Origin: an uncultured Vampirovibrio sp. | GTDB taxonomy: Bacteria > Cyanobacteriota > Vampirovibrionia > Gastranaerophilales > Gastranaerophilaceae | Direction: 5' to 3' | NCBI GenBank assembly: GCA_910584405.1 | Contig: CAJUAL010000013.1 | Location: 1 to 55,675 of the forward strand | DNA length: 55,675 bases | Part shown: one piece after another, positions 40,866 to 47,925 of the stretch | How positions within the stretch are numbered: the first letter of the stretch is position 1 | Layout of the letters: each line of letters begins with the position of its first letter | Notes under the pieces: model-generated | Seen by the model: only the letters and a program-made list of their open reading frames with translations | The model's database searches: none | Told to the model about the DNA's origin: nothing | Program-made: the position numbers and the translations under genes

Positions 40866-41771
40866 ATGAAAAGAAAAGGATTTACTTTAGCGGAAGTCGG
40901 ATTTTCGGGAGGGTGCAGCGATAGCGAAACCCGTAACTTTCGAAGCTCCGTAGCAGGCGATAAAATTTCTGATAGAAATTTGAAGCCTGTACAGGAGCAG
41001 AATAGCCGAATAATCCGATATAATCGTGCTTTTACACTGGCAGAAGTACTAATCACGCTTGGAATAATCGGAGTGGTAGCAGCAATGACTATTCCAACCC
41101 TAATGGCAAACATTCGCTCACATCAATATCGCTCAAAATTCAAGAAAGCAGTATCTACAATTTCGCAAGCTGCAAGAATGAGCCAGGCTCAATACGATTA
41201 TGATTTTTCCGGAATAGAACAAATTTGCGGAAATAATGGCGGAACACATCACCCTGAAAAAATAAGAAGTATTTGTTCAATTTTAAACGGAGCACTAAGC
41301 AGTTCCACCTATTATAATAAAGCCTCAGATATAAAAATTTCAAAAAATTCTGCCGCAAACTATGAAATAAACTATACAATTGATAAAGATGCATTTCTTG
41401 GATTAAACAGCGGAAGAGGAAACTTAGCAGATTACCATGCTTATTTATTGAACGATGGAACAATCATAGCTTTTCATAAAAGGCTTGGCGAATCAAATGC
41501 CTGTTATTTTGAAATCGGATATAATATTACCACTCTTGACGCAGGCTCAAACAAAGGTCTGGCCTATTGTTACGGATTTATAGACGTTAACGGACCTTCT
41601 CTTCCAAATAAAGAAATTAGCTGCTCAACAGGTAAAAATAATTTGGAAGATAAACAAACTTGTATTGTAAAACCTAAAGATGTCACAGACATTTACCCAA
41701 TAAGAATATATAACGGAATAGCTGTCCCGGCAACAGCCGCAGTAAAATATATCTTTGATACAGCAAAATAA
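40866..41771 (+). CDS. Type IV pseudopilin-like protein with split leader
   Basis: The 301-residue protein begins MKRKGFTLAEV, then has a 45-residue polar insert, and then a second FTLAEVLITLGIIGVVAAMT that continues into the normal prepilin helix. The residue before the second FTLAE is Ala, which prepilin peptidase can accept less well than Gly. A soluble domain follows with DINGPSLPNKE-like features (GFIDVNGPSLPNKEISCS) and cysteines that may pair (AYCYGFI, SNACYFEI). ATG 40866 has GAGGAG nine bases upstream. It is divergent from a small HTH gene. It is followed by a receiver and a PilB-like ATPase, which suggests a pilus-linked locus. Confidence 0.88.
   Translation: MKRKGFTLAEVGFSGGCSDSETRNFRSSVAGDKISDRNLKPVQEQNSRIIRYNRAFTLAEVLITLGIIGVVAAMTIPTLMANIRSHQYRSKFKKAVSTISQAARMSQAQYDYDFSGIEQICGNNGGTHHPEKIRSICSILNGALSSSTYYNKASDIKISKNSAANYEINYTIDKDAFLGLNSGRGNLADYHAYLLNDGTIIAFHKRLGESNACYFEIGYNITTLDAGSNKGLAYCYGFIDVNGPSLPNKEISCSTGKNNLEDKQTCIVKPKDVTDIYPIRIYNGIAVPATAAVKYIFDTAK
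40896..41030 (+). repeat. In-frame insert splitting the second pilin leader
   Basis: These 135 nt lie between the FTLAE codons at 40881-40895 and 41031-41045 (150-nt period, 50 codons). The insert is unrelated by eye to the one at 588-719, but contains inverted repeats of its own: AAATTTC-N5-GAAATTT and the palindrome CCTGTACAGG. It reads without a stop. The flanking FTLAE copies differ at four synonymous bases and at none that change an amino acid. Confidence 0.7.
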
Positions 41772-41849
41772 CTTACAAGAAATATTGCCCCTGCCCGAAA
41801 ACTGTGTTATACTGTAAATATGATATATTTTTACTGATTAGGGGATAGT

Positions 41850-42221
41850 ATGAAGAAAATTCTTATTGTTGATGATGAACAAGATATTGTAGAAAGTTTG
41901 AAATTTGTACTGGAATCTTGCGGCTATACCTGTTATTGTGCTTACAACGGAGAAGACGGATTAAAACTTGCAAGAGAAATTGTACCTGATTTAATTGTTC
42001 TTGATGTTATGATGCCACGAATTAACGGATACAAAATCAGCCGTTTATTAAAATTTGATGCAAAATATAAAAACATCCCTATTCTTATGGTAACAGCCAG
42101 AACTCAGGAAGAAGATAAACTCATCGGCGAAGAAACAGGCGCAAACGAATATATCACAAAACCGTTTGACCTTGACGATGTGGTAAAAATTGTCCAAAAA
42201 TACTTGGGAGCAGAACAATAA
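41850..42221 (+). CDS. Single-domain response regulator (CheY/PilH-like)
   Basis: The 123-residue protein is a bare receiver. The acidic pair is in ILIVDDEQDIVE, the phosphoacceptor Asp is in LIVLDVMMPRING, Thr is in ILMVTARTQEED, and Lys is in EYITKPFDLDD. No output domain is present, so it acts by binding a partner. AGGGGATAGT precedes ATG 41850. It ends three bases before the PilB/GspE-like gene, with which it is almost certainly co-transcribed, and it may receive phosphate from the kinase at 37644. Confidence 0.93.
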   Translation: MKKILIVDDEQDIVESLKFVLESCGYTCYCAYNGEDGLKLAREIVPDLIVLDVMMPRINGYKISRLLKFDAKYKNIPILMVTARTQEEDKLIGEETGANEYITKPFDLDDVVKIVQKYLGAEQ

Positions 42222-42224
42222 ACA

Positions 42225-43607
42225 ATGAATATCATCACAAATAAAACACTTGAAACTCTAAAATACGATTTAGTCAGAGAAGGACTTGTTCAATACGAAG
42301 TTGTAGAACAGGCAGAAGAAATTGCAGCTGCTCAAAATATTAATATAGGACAAGCTTTAATTAATTCAGGCTTCTTAACAGAAGAGCAATTAATTAAATT
42401 CTTAGAATCAAAACTTCATACTCCGTACGTTAACCTTGATGATTATGATTTAGACAGAAAATGTCTTAAATATATAAATTTTTCAGACGCCAGAAGATAT
42501 AAAATTATTCCGCTGTTCAAAATCGAAAACACCTTAACAGTTGCAATGGCTGACCCGAGAGATTTATTTGCAATAGATAAAATTATGGAAACAGCAGAAT
42601 GTGAAATCGATCCTGTTTTATCTTCAGAAGAAAGTATCCTTAAAAAAATCGATGAATACTATAAAATTGATGTGACCGTAGGAAACATTTCAACCAATTC
42701 AAACTCAGGCTATGACTGGCAGGATGAGTTACATAGCGAAGACTTAAGCGATAATCATATCCAAAAAATTATCCGCGCAATCCTAAAACAAGCAATATTA
42801 GAAGACATTCATGAAGTAACCTTCCAAGGTGAAGAAGAAGGTTTAGGTGTAAACTTCAAAAAACAAGGAGAACTTACAAATAAAGGTCTTATTCCGACGG
42901 CTTTAGTATCTTCTTTTGCTGCAAAATTAAAAACACTGTCTGAACTTGATCCGTCAGTATCAGAAGTTCCGCAGCTTGGAAAATTGTGCTTTAAAGTCGA
43001 TGATATAATCGTCCTTGCTAGCGTTTCAACGTTCCCGACAATTATGGGAGAAAGAATTTTCTTAAAAATCTACAAACCGCCAACTCCGATTGATAAAATT
43101 ATCACATCAAAATCAGAGTTAACCGAAGTTAAACAATCACTTGAAAAACCGGGAATAATACTTGTCTGCGGCTCTTCTCTAAGCGGAAAAACACATGTCA
43201 TTTATTCGCTGTTACTGGAAGCTGCAAAATCTAAATCAAAAAATATTATGACACTTGAAAGTATCTCAAAATACGAGCTTGCAGGTGTTAATCAATGCGA
43301 ATTTAATGAAAACGTAGGCTTTAATATGGATAAAGCTGCGCGATTTATAGAATTTCAAGACCCGCAAATAATTTATCTTGAAGGTATTAAATCCAAAGAA
43401 TCTTTTGATTATTTTTCATCACTTGTTTATAACGATAAAACAATTATCATGGAATTTCTTGCCAATAATATGGAAGATTTACGTACAAAAATGTCATTTT
43501 CAGACTTTGATACCCTAAAATCTATTATTAGCTGCATGATATTTATCCACTCTAAAAACAGTGTAGAAGTATTCAACCGAGAAACTTTACAAAAATATCT
43601 GGGCTAA
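42225..43607 (+). CDS. Degenerate PilB/GspE-like secretion ATPase
   Basis: The 460-residue protein has an N-terminal MshEN/T2SSE_N domain over about 1-145 (GQALINSGFLTEEQLIKFLE, PLFKIENTLTVAMADPRDLF). An ATPase-like domain follows. Walker A is GSSLSGKT at 316-323. The Walker B region, normally with RxDPDxxxxGEIRD, is here FQDPQIIYLEGIKSKES: the Glu is retained but the Arg/Asp pattern is lost. No zinc-binding tetracysteine motif was seen. It could be a regulatory or inactive ATPase paralogue, perhaps binding c-di-GMP through MshEN as family members do. It follows the receiver by three bases and has AGGGGTAAAT at its stop. Confidence 0.85.
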   Translation: MNIITNKTLETLKYDLVREGLVQYEVVEQAEEIAAAQNINIGQALINSGFLTEEQLIKFLESKLHTPYVNLDDYDLDRKCLKYINFSDARRYKIIPLFKIENTLTVAMADPRDLFAIDKIMETAECEIDPVLSSEESILKKIDEYYKIDVTVGNISTNSNSGYDWQDELHSEDLSDNHIQKIIRAILKQAILEDIHEVTFQGEEEGLGVNFKKQGELTNKGLIPTALVSSFAAKLKTLSELDPSVSEVPQLGKLCFKVDDIIVLASVSTFPTIMGERIFLKIYKPPTPIDKIITSKSELTEVKQSLEKPGIILVCGSSLSGKTHVIYSLLLEAAKSKSKNIMTLESISKYELAGVNQCEFNENVGFNMDKAARFIEFQDPQIIYLEGIKSKESFDYFSSLVYNDKTIIMEFLANNMEDLRTKMSFSDFDTLKSIISCMIFIHSKNSVEVFNRETLQKYLG

Positions 43608-43899
43608 GGGGTAAATGGGTCAATATAAAAAAATCCCCGCTTTTGGCGGGGTGAAAATCTTTTCTAGGAATTAGGAATAGGAATAACGTTCTCTCTTTGC
43701 TTTATTTAAACGGATTTTTGAAATCTCTCTTCTTGTGTTCTTAATATCTCTCGTGTTTATTTAATGCTCTCATATATATAAAGTATATACTATTTTATAT
43801 ATTTCAATGATGGTTATTTTTGTTACATTTCTTAATCTTAGTAAGAAAAACTAACAAATTTGTCAATGAGGGGTTTTAAAAGAAATAAAAGGAGGCATA
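43608..43899. other. Intergenic region with minus-strand terminator
   Basis: This 292-bp gap contains a strong stem (43635-43651) and AT-rich promoter-like sequence near 43770-43810 (TATACT/TATAT on the minus strand). Small minus-strand frames are present, including one with EISKIRLNKAKRERYSYS but no ATG. It may encode a short RNA or microprotein on the minus strand; no certain gene was found. Confidence 0.4.
43628..43651 (-). terminator. Terminator (minus-oriented; weak on plus)
   Basis: CCCCGC (43635-43640) pairs with GCGGGG (43646-43651). On the minus strand the stem is followed by an A and seven T, which is strong. On the plus strand the following TGAAAATC TTTT is weaker, although it would serve the PilB-like gene. 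Confidence 0.7.
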
Positions 43900-44328
43900 A
43901 TGAATATATCTAATAACATTTCACCCGCATTTAAAGGTTTTTACGTACACGATGAAAATATGACCAGAACACAAAAAAGTATTAGTAATTCAGTAATTAA
44001 TGCAATATCATACAGTGACGAATATCAAGCAGCAGATGAAAATAATATTGACATATATATAACACCTGCAAGCAAAAACAGTAACGCCGTAAGTGTTCGT
44101 TATATGGATAAAGAAAACGGATACTATTTTAGAAGTAATAAAACTAACGGAAAACTTGTTCAAACAACAGTTCCATCAGGTGCAGCATTAAGCTTAGCAG
44201 ATAAAATCACTTCTCAATTAAGAGATATCCTTTCAGGAAAATTCGGTTTCCGCGGATTCGATGATAAAATGTTTGAAAACACAAATTCAGATCTTGCAAA
44301 AGTCAGACCTGAATTATACGAAGACTAA
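43900..44328 (+). CDS. Hypothetical protein with N-terminal SPAFKG motif
   Basis: The 142-residue soluble protein starts MNISNNISPAFKGFYVHDEN and has no signal peptide. The central part (DIYITPASKNSNAVSVRYMD, GYYFRSNKTNGKLVQTTVPS) looks beta-rich and the end is helical (ALSLADKITSQLRDILSGKF). The family is not recognised. The SPAFKG motif near the start resembles HPSFTA at 6818 and SPTFTG at 2826. An AAAAGGAGG site eight bases before ATG 43900 indicates strong translation. A terminator follows. Confidence 0.75.
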   Translation: MNISNNISPAFKGFYVHDENMTRTQKSISNSVINAISYSDEYQAADENNIDIYITPASKNSNAVSVRYMDKENGYYFRSNKTNGKLVQTTVPSGAALSLADKITSQLRDILSGKFGFRGFDDKMFENTNSDLAKVRPELYED

Positions 44329-44341
44329 TAACAAATAATAA

Positions 44342-44378
44342 TAAAAAAAAGAGGAACCCTAACGGTTCCTCTTTTTTA
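44342..44378. terminator. Bidirectional terminator
   Basis: GAGGAACC (44351-44358) pairs with GGTTCCTC (44364-44371), with T run on the plus strand and A run on the other side. It serves the gene at 43900 and the convergent LPS operon. Confidence 0.9.
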
Positions 44379-44831
44379 CTATGTTAAAGCAAATGTCATA
44401 TCAGCTTCAACACAAACTTTTCCGTCAACTCTTCCTATACCGTGAGCTTTACAGATAGGTCCTTTGATTTTTGTTAATTCGATTTCCATATCGAATCTGT
44501 CACCCGGTCTTACGATATTTTTAAATCTTACACCGTCAACACCGGCATATAGTGCCAATTTACCTTTATTTTGAGGTAAAGACAACAATACAGGAGCTGA
44601 ACATTGAGCTAAAGCTTCAAGCTGTAAAACCCCAGGCATAATAGGATTACCAGGGAAGTGACCTTGGAAAAATCCTTCATTCATAGTCATATTTTTGTAA
44701 CCTTTTGAGTATTTTCCCGGAATACATTCTGTAATTCTGTCAACTAATAAGAATGGATATCTGTGAGGAAGCATTTCCATAATTTGTTGAATATCCATCG
44801 ATATTACTTCTTCTTTAATTTCTTCTGTCAT
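44379..44831 (-). CDS. fabZ: 3-hydroxyacyl-ACP dehydratase
   Basis: The 150-residue hotdog-fold enzyme dehydrates 3-hydroxyacyl-ACP in fatty acid elongation. HRYPFLLVDRITECIPGKYS is the typical start. The catalytic His is in GHFPGNPIMPGVLQLEALAQ, with Glu in that helix. ATG 44831 lies 10 bases after lpxC. A residue stretch before MDIQQIMEMLPHRYPF (MTEEIKEEVIS) is longer than usual, and the later ATG at 44798 could be the start, but AAGGAGAGAAAA precedes 44831. FabZ together with LpxC and LpxD balances phospholipid and lipid A synthesis. Confidence 0.95.
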   Translation of the reverse strand: MTEEIKEEVISMDIQQIMEMLPHRYPFLLVDRITECIPGKYSKGYKNMTMNEGFFQGHFPGNPIMPGVLQLEALAQCSAPVLLSLPQNKGKLALYAGVDGVRFKNIVRPGDRFDMEIELTKIKGPICKAHGIGRVDGKVCVEADMTFALT

Positions 44832-44841
44832 TTTTCTCTCC

Positions 44842-45660
44842 TTATATTTCTATTAACTTGTCTTTCAACATTTTTGCAGTTTTAACATGGACAGCATGCC
44901 CTGCTTCCTTTGCTAAAATCTGACATCTTAAATTCAGCGGATTAACACCCGTTAAATACAAATCACCGATTAAATCAAGAATTTTGTGTTTAATCTGTTC
45001 ATTTTCAGAACGAAGCTCTGTTGTATAACCTCCGTCATCAGTAAATCCGACGGTATTTTCCTGAGTAACCCCTTGCGCAAACCCAAGCATTTGATATTTT
45101 TTCAAATCTTTGTAGAAACCAAAAGTTCTTGCTTCAATAATTTCGTACTTGTTGCGCGGATTATAATTCACAAAACGTCTTGTTACATCAGGATGATTAT
45201 AATTAACGGCATAAGAAATAAATAAATCATCACTCGGCAGAATCACAAGACTTGTTTTACCGTTTAAATAATAAACAGGCTCTGACACAGTGTAGAACTT
45301 TTCTTTCGCAAAGAAAGGCTTATCAGTACCGACTTCTTTTATAGCTTCAACCCATTTTAGAGAACTTCCGTCAAGAATCGGAACTTCTTCTTCTGTCATA
45401 CAAATATCTACAGAATCCACATGACAAAAAGCCAAAGCTGCCGATAAGTGTTCAGTAAGCATTGCACGAGCTTTTTTAGTACCCATAACAACACAATGGT
45501 CAGTTGATACAACATTATCAACATCAGCTACAAAAGAATCTTTATCTTTAACAAAGTATCTTATCTTGCCTGAATTTGAAGGAAACAAAGTTACTTCACA
45601 CGGTTTATTTTTCATTAAACCGTTACCGACAAGTTTTACCTCTTTCTTTAAAGTAACCAT
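44842..45660 (-). CDS. lpxC: UDP-3-O-acyl-N-acetylglucosamine deacetylase
   Basis: The 272-residue zinc enzyme carries out the committed step of lipid A synthesis. Motifs include MLTEHLSAALAFCHVDSVDI (with a zinc His), EEVPILDGSSLKWVEAI, and the zinc-binding HKILDLIGDLYLTGVN. A catalytic His is expected near the end in EAGHAVHVKTAK. It is a little shorter than the enterobacterial 305 residues but complete at both ends. It starts two bases after lpxD and ends 10 bases before fabZ, a translationally coupled arrangement. Confidence 0.95.
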   Translation of the reverse strand: MVTLKKEVKLVGNGLMKNKPCEVTLFPSNSGKIRYFVKDKDSFVADVDNVVSTDHCVVMGTKKARAMLTEHLSAALAFCHVDSVDICMTEEEVPILDGSSLKWVEAIKEVGTDKPFFAKEKFYTVSEPVYYLNGKTSLVILPSDDLFISYAVNYNHPDVTRRFVNYNPRNKYEIIEARTFGFYKDLKKYQMLGFAQGVTQENTVGFTDDGGYTTELRSENEQIKHKILDLIGDLYLTGVNPLNLRCQILAKEAGHAVHVKTAKMLKDKLIEI

Positions 45661-45662
45661 TC

Positions 45663-46772
45663 TTAGCTGTTAACCTCAACTTCACTGTGAGCTTCTTCAA
45701 AAGATTTTAACATCGGTTCAAATTTTCTGAACTTAGCTAAGATATCTTGAGCATCTTTCATAACTTTCAATTGTTTAATAAATTCTTTTCTAGGAACCGC
45801 AGGAGCACCTACCACAATTGATTTTTCAGGGAAACTCTTAGTTACACCGGCTTTAGCAGCAATAAGAGTATCGCTGCCGATTGAAATATGATCAGCAAGC
45901 CCTGCTTGACCTGCTATAACAACTCTGTCACCAATTACACAGCTGCCAGCAATACCGACTTGTGAAACGATTAAACAGCCTTTTCCTACACGGCAGTTAT
46001 GACCAATCATAACCAAGTCATCAATTTTTGTATTATCACCAATTACGGTATTTTCGATTGTACCACGGTCAATTGCGGTATTAGCACCGATTTCAACATT
46101 ATTTCCGATAACAACTGAACCGATTGACGGAATTTTGAAAATAACTTGTTCAACATCATTTTCTTTAACTTCGCCATCTTTTCTTGCTTGTTCAAGGTTG
46201 CTTGGATTTTCAGTAACAAAACTGAATCCGTCAGCACCTAAAGAAACACCATGGTGTAAGATTACATCATTACCGACTTGAACTCTGTCACCGATATTTA
46301 CACCCGGGTGGAAGAAGCAATTGTTACCGATTTTAGCATTGCTTCCGATGTATGAATTAGCTAAAACTTTAGTGTTATCACCGATAACAGCATTAGGAGA
46401 AACAACAACATTAGGTCCGATACAAACATTTTGACCTAATTTTGCAGAAGGATCGACAACTGCTGTAGGGTGAATATCTTTATTCACAACAGGAGGAACG
46501 TAGAACAAGTTTAACAATTTCATCATTGCAAGTCTTGGTCTTTCAACTTCAATTGTTGTAAACCCGTCAATTTGAACACCTAGCGGAACTAATGCTGCTT
46601 TAGCTTTTGATTTTGCAAGATTAGCAATCTCTTCTTCGCCTAAAGCAAGCGCCAAAGTATTTTCATCACTTAGGGCAGGCGGTGCAATATGAGTAATTTC
46701 AGGTCCTTCAACCTTAGTTAACATACCTCCGACAATTTGTGTAATCTCTTCTACTGTAAATGATCTCATCAT
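45663..46772 (-). CDS. lpxD: UDP-3-O-acylglucosamine N-acyltransferase
   Basis: The 369-residue enzyme adds the N-linked acyl chain to lipid A precursors. An N-terminal uridine-binding domain (about 1-100) is followed by a left-handed beta-helix of hexapeptide repeats (AVVDPSAKLGQNVCIGPNVV, then VLANSYIGSNAKIGNNCFFH). The catalytic His should be in GHNCRVGKGCLI or the DVILHHGVSLGADGFSF segment. A C-terminal helical tail (LKVMKDAQDILAKFRKFEPM) is typical of the trimer. It has GGAG before ATG 46772 and precedes lpxC by two bases. Confidence 0.95.
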   Translation of the reverse strand: MMRSFTVEEITQIVGGMLTKVEGPEITHIAPPALSDENTLALALGEEEIANLAKSKAKAALVPLGVQIDGFTTIEVERPRLAMMKLLNLFYVPPVVNKDIHPTAVVDPSAKLGQNVCIGPNVVVSPNAVIGDNTKVLANSYIGSNAKIGNNCFFHPGVNIGDRVQVGNDVILHHGVSLGADGFSFVTENPSNLEQARKDGEVKENDVEQVIFKIPSIGSVVIGNNVEIGANTAIDRGTIENTVIGDNTKIDDLVMIGHNCRVGKGCLIVSQVGIAGSCVIGDRVVIAGQAGLADHISIGSDTLIAAKAGVTKSFPEKSIVVGAPAVPRKEFIKQLKVMKDAQDILAKFRKFEPMLKSFEEAHSEVEVNS

Positions 46773-46783
46773 TTTTCTCCTTA

Positions 46784-47254
46784 TTAATTATTCTTCATTT
46801 TTTCAATAGTATTAGTTGTTGATTTACCCTCAACAAAAGTAATAAATTCAACCCTTGTATTATTTTTTCTCATAATATCAGCCTCAGGCAGGGTTTCCAT
46901 GGTATAATCAGCACCTTTTGTATAAACATCAGGCTTGATTTCGTCAAGTAAATTACGCGGAGAATCCTCATCGAACATTACCACATAATCTACACAAGAC
47001 AATGCACATAAAATTTCTGCTCTATCTGATTCATTATTGATTGGGCGAGTCGGACCTTTTATTGAACGGACTGACTTATCAGAATTTAAAAGCACAATAC
47101 AATAATCCGCAAAAGATTTTGTTTTCTGTAAATATCTTACATGCCCGACATGCAGGATATCAAAACAGCCGTTAGTAGCAACAACCGTTTTTCCGCTTTT
47201 TTGCAGATTATGAATAAAACTTGCAACATTTTCCCGTCTTAAAAGCTGACCCAT
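46784..47254 (-). CDS. rfaE2: Nucleotidyltransferase of the RfaE2/HldE C-terminal type
   Basis: The 156-residue cytidylyltransferase-like enzyme probably makes ADP-glycero-manno-heptose from heptose 1-phosphate, a precursor of the LPS inner core. The HxGH motif lies in TNGCFDILHVGHVRYLQKTK. Others are LNSDKSVRSIKGPTRPINNE and the ISxxSSTxxI-like end ITFVEGKSTTNTIEKMK. The kinase half of HldE is absent here, as in separate-gene organisms. It heads the lpxD-lpxC-fabZ run with 11 bases to lpxD. Confidence 0.93.
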   Translation of the reverse strand: MGQLLRRENVASFIHNLQKSGKTVVATNGCFDILHVGHVRYLQKTKSFADYCIVLLNSDKSVRSIKGPTRPINNESDRAEILCALSCVDYVVMFDEDSPRNLLDEIKPDVYTKGADYTMETLPEADIMRKNNTRVEFITFVEGKSTTNTIEKMKNN

Positions 47255-47370
47255 AAAATATCCCTCTACTTTTACGATTATACAATAAAAACGACTTAAA
47301 CACCCCGATTATTAACAAAAAGTAATATAAAGCCCCAGTTTAGTTATTCAAACGAGGGCTTAATTCTTGC
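47255..47370. other. Gap with hairpin upstream of rfaE2
   Basis: AAGCCCC (about 47329-47335) and GGGGCTT-like GGGCTT (47356-47361) form a weak stem around GTTT-N8-AAAC, possibly the terminator of the small gene at 47371. TATAAT near 47278-47283 on the minus strand could start the LPS operon. Confidence 0.45.
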
Positions 47371-47535
47371 TTACTTAACAATTGTATCTAAATATTCTAA
47401 TTGTTTTTCAAAAGCTTCTTCATCGATTTCAACTTTTCCATACTTTTTCAGAAACTCACCTACCGTACAAACATCTGAAAAATTTTCTTCCGAAGAATCG
47501 CACACATTCCCAATCTTCAAATCACTTATATTCAT
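47371..47535 (-). CDS. Small acidic hypothetical protein, 54 aa
   Basis: The short ORF starts at ATG 47535 with AAGGAG eight bases upstream, an excellent ribosome site. The protein begins MNISDLKIGNVCDSSEENFS and ends FEKQLEYLDTIVK. It is acidic, with two cysteines (VCDSS and DVCTV) and a helical C-terminal part. It is not recognised. It lies between the asd cluster and rfaE2 on the same strand and may be monocistronic or follow 47623. The strong ribosome site and typical codon use support it as real. Confidence 0.7.
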   Translation of the reverse strand: MNISDLKIGNVCDSSEENFSDVCTVGEFLKKYGKVEIDEEAFEKQLEYLDTIVK

Positions 47536-47622
47536 AATTTTCTCCTTTTTCTGTCATAATAAAGAAAGCTAAAAATAATAATTGATTAATTTTCGGGAAT
47601 TGTTAACAAAAGTTAAAAATTC

Positions 47623-47922
47623 TTACTTATTTTTCTTAAATACAACCAATTGTTTAAACGGTCTTAGCATAGGATTCCAAGGTGCCAAATCAGAATCTGA
47701 AGATAAAGAATGCCTGTTCATTGAAGCTATAACATCACTGACAGATGTAAAACTATCCGCGGTATTAACTTTGTATGAACAGTTAAATGCCGCATTAGCC
47801 TTACACAACTCGTTCAGCTTAACCTGTTTTTTCAACTTGTGCCTTGTCGCCCACCATTCAATATTATTAAACTTTTTAGAACCTATTTTTAATGAGCTGA
47901 CCAAATCTCCTATTTTTGCCAT
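47623..47922 (-). CDS. Hypothetical protein, 99 aa, co-transcribed with asd
   Basis: The 99-residue basic protein starts at ATG 47922, three bases after the asd stop, so it is probably translated from the same message. It begins MAKIGDLVSSLKIGSKKFNN and contains IEWWATRHKLKKQVKLNELC and a late AFNCSYKVNTADSFTSV. No family, signal or membrane segment was recognised. The end (PFKQLVVFKKNK) is basic. The plus-strand frame over the same bases has no ribosome site and was not kept. Confidence 0.7.
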   Translation of the reverse strand: MAKIGDLVSSLKIGSKKFNNIEWWATRHKLKKQVKLNELCKANAAFNCSYKVNTADSFTSVSDVIASMNRHSLSSDSDLAPWNPMLRPFKQLVVFKKNK

Positions 47923-47925
47923 AAT

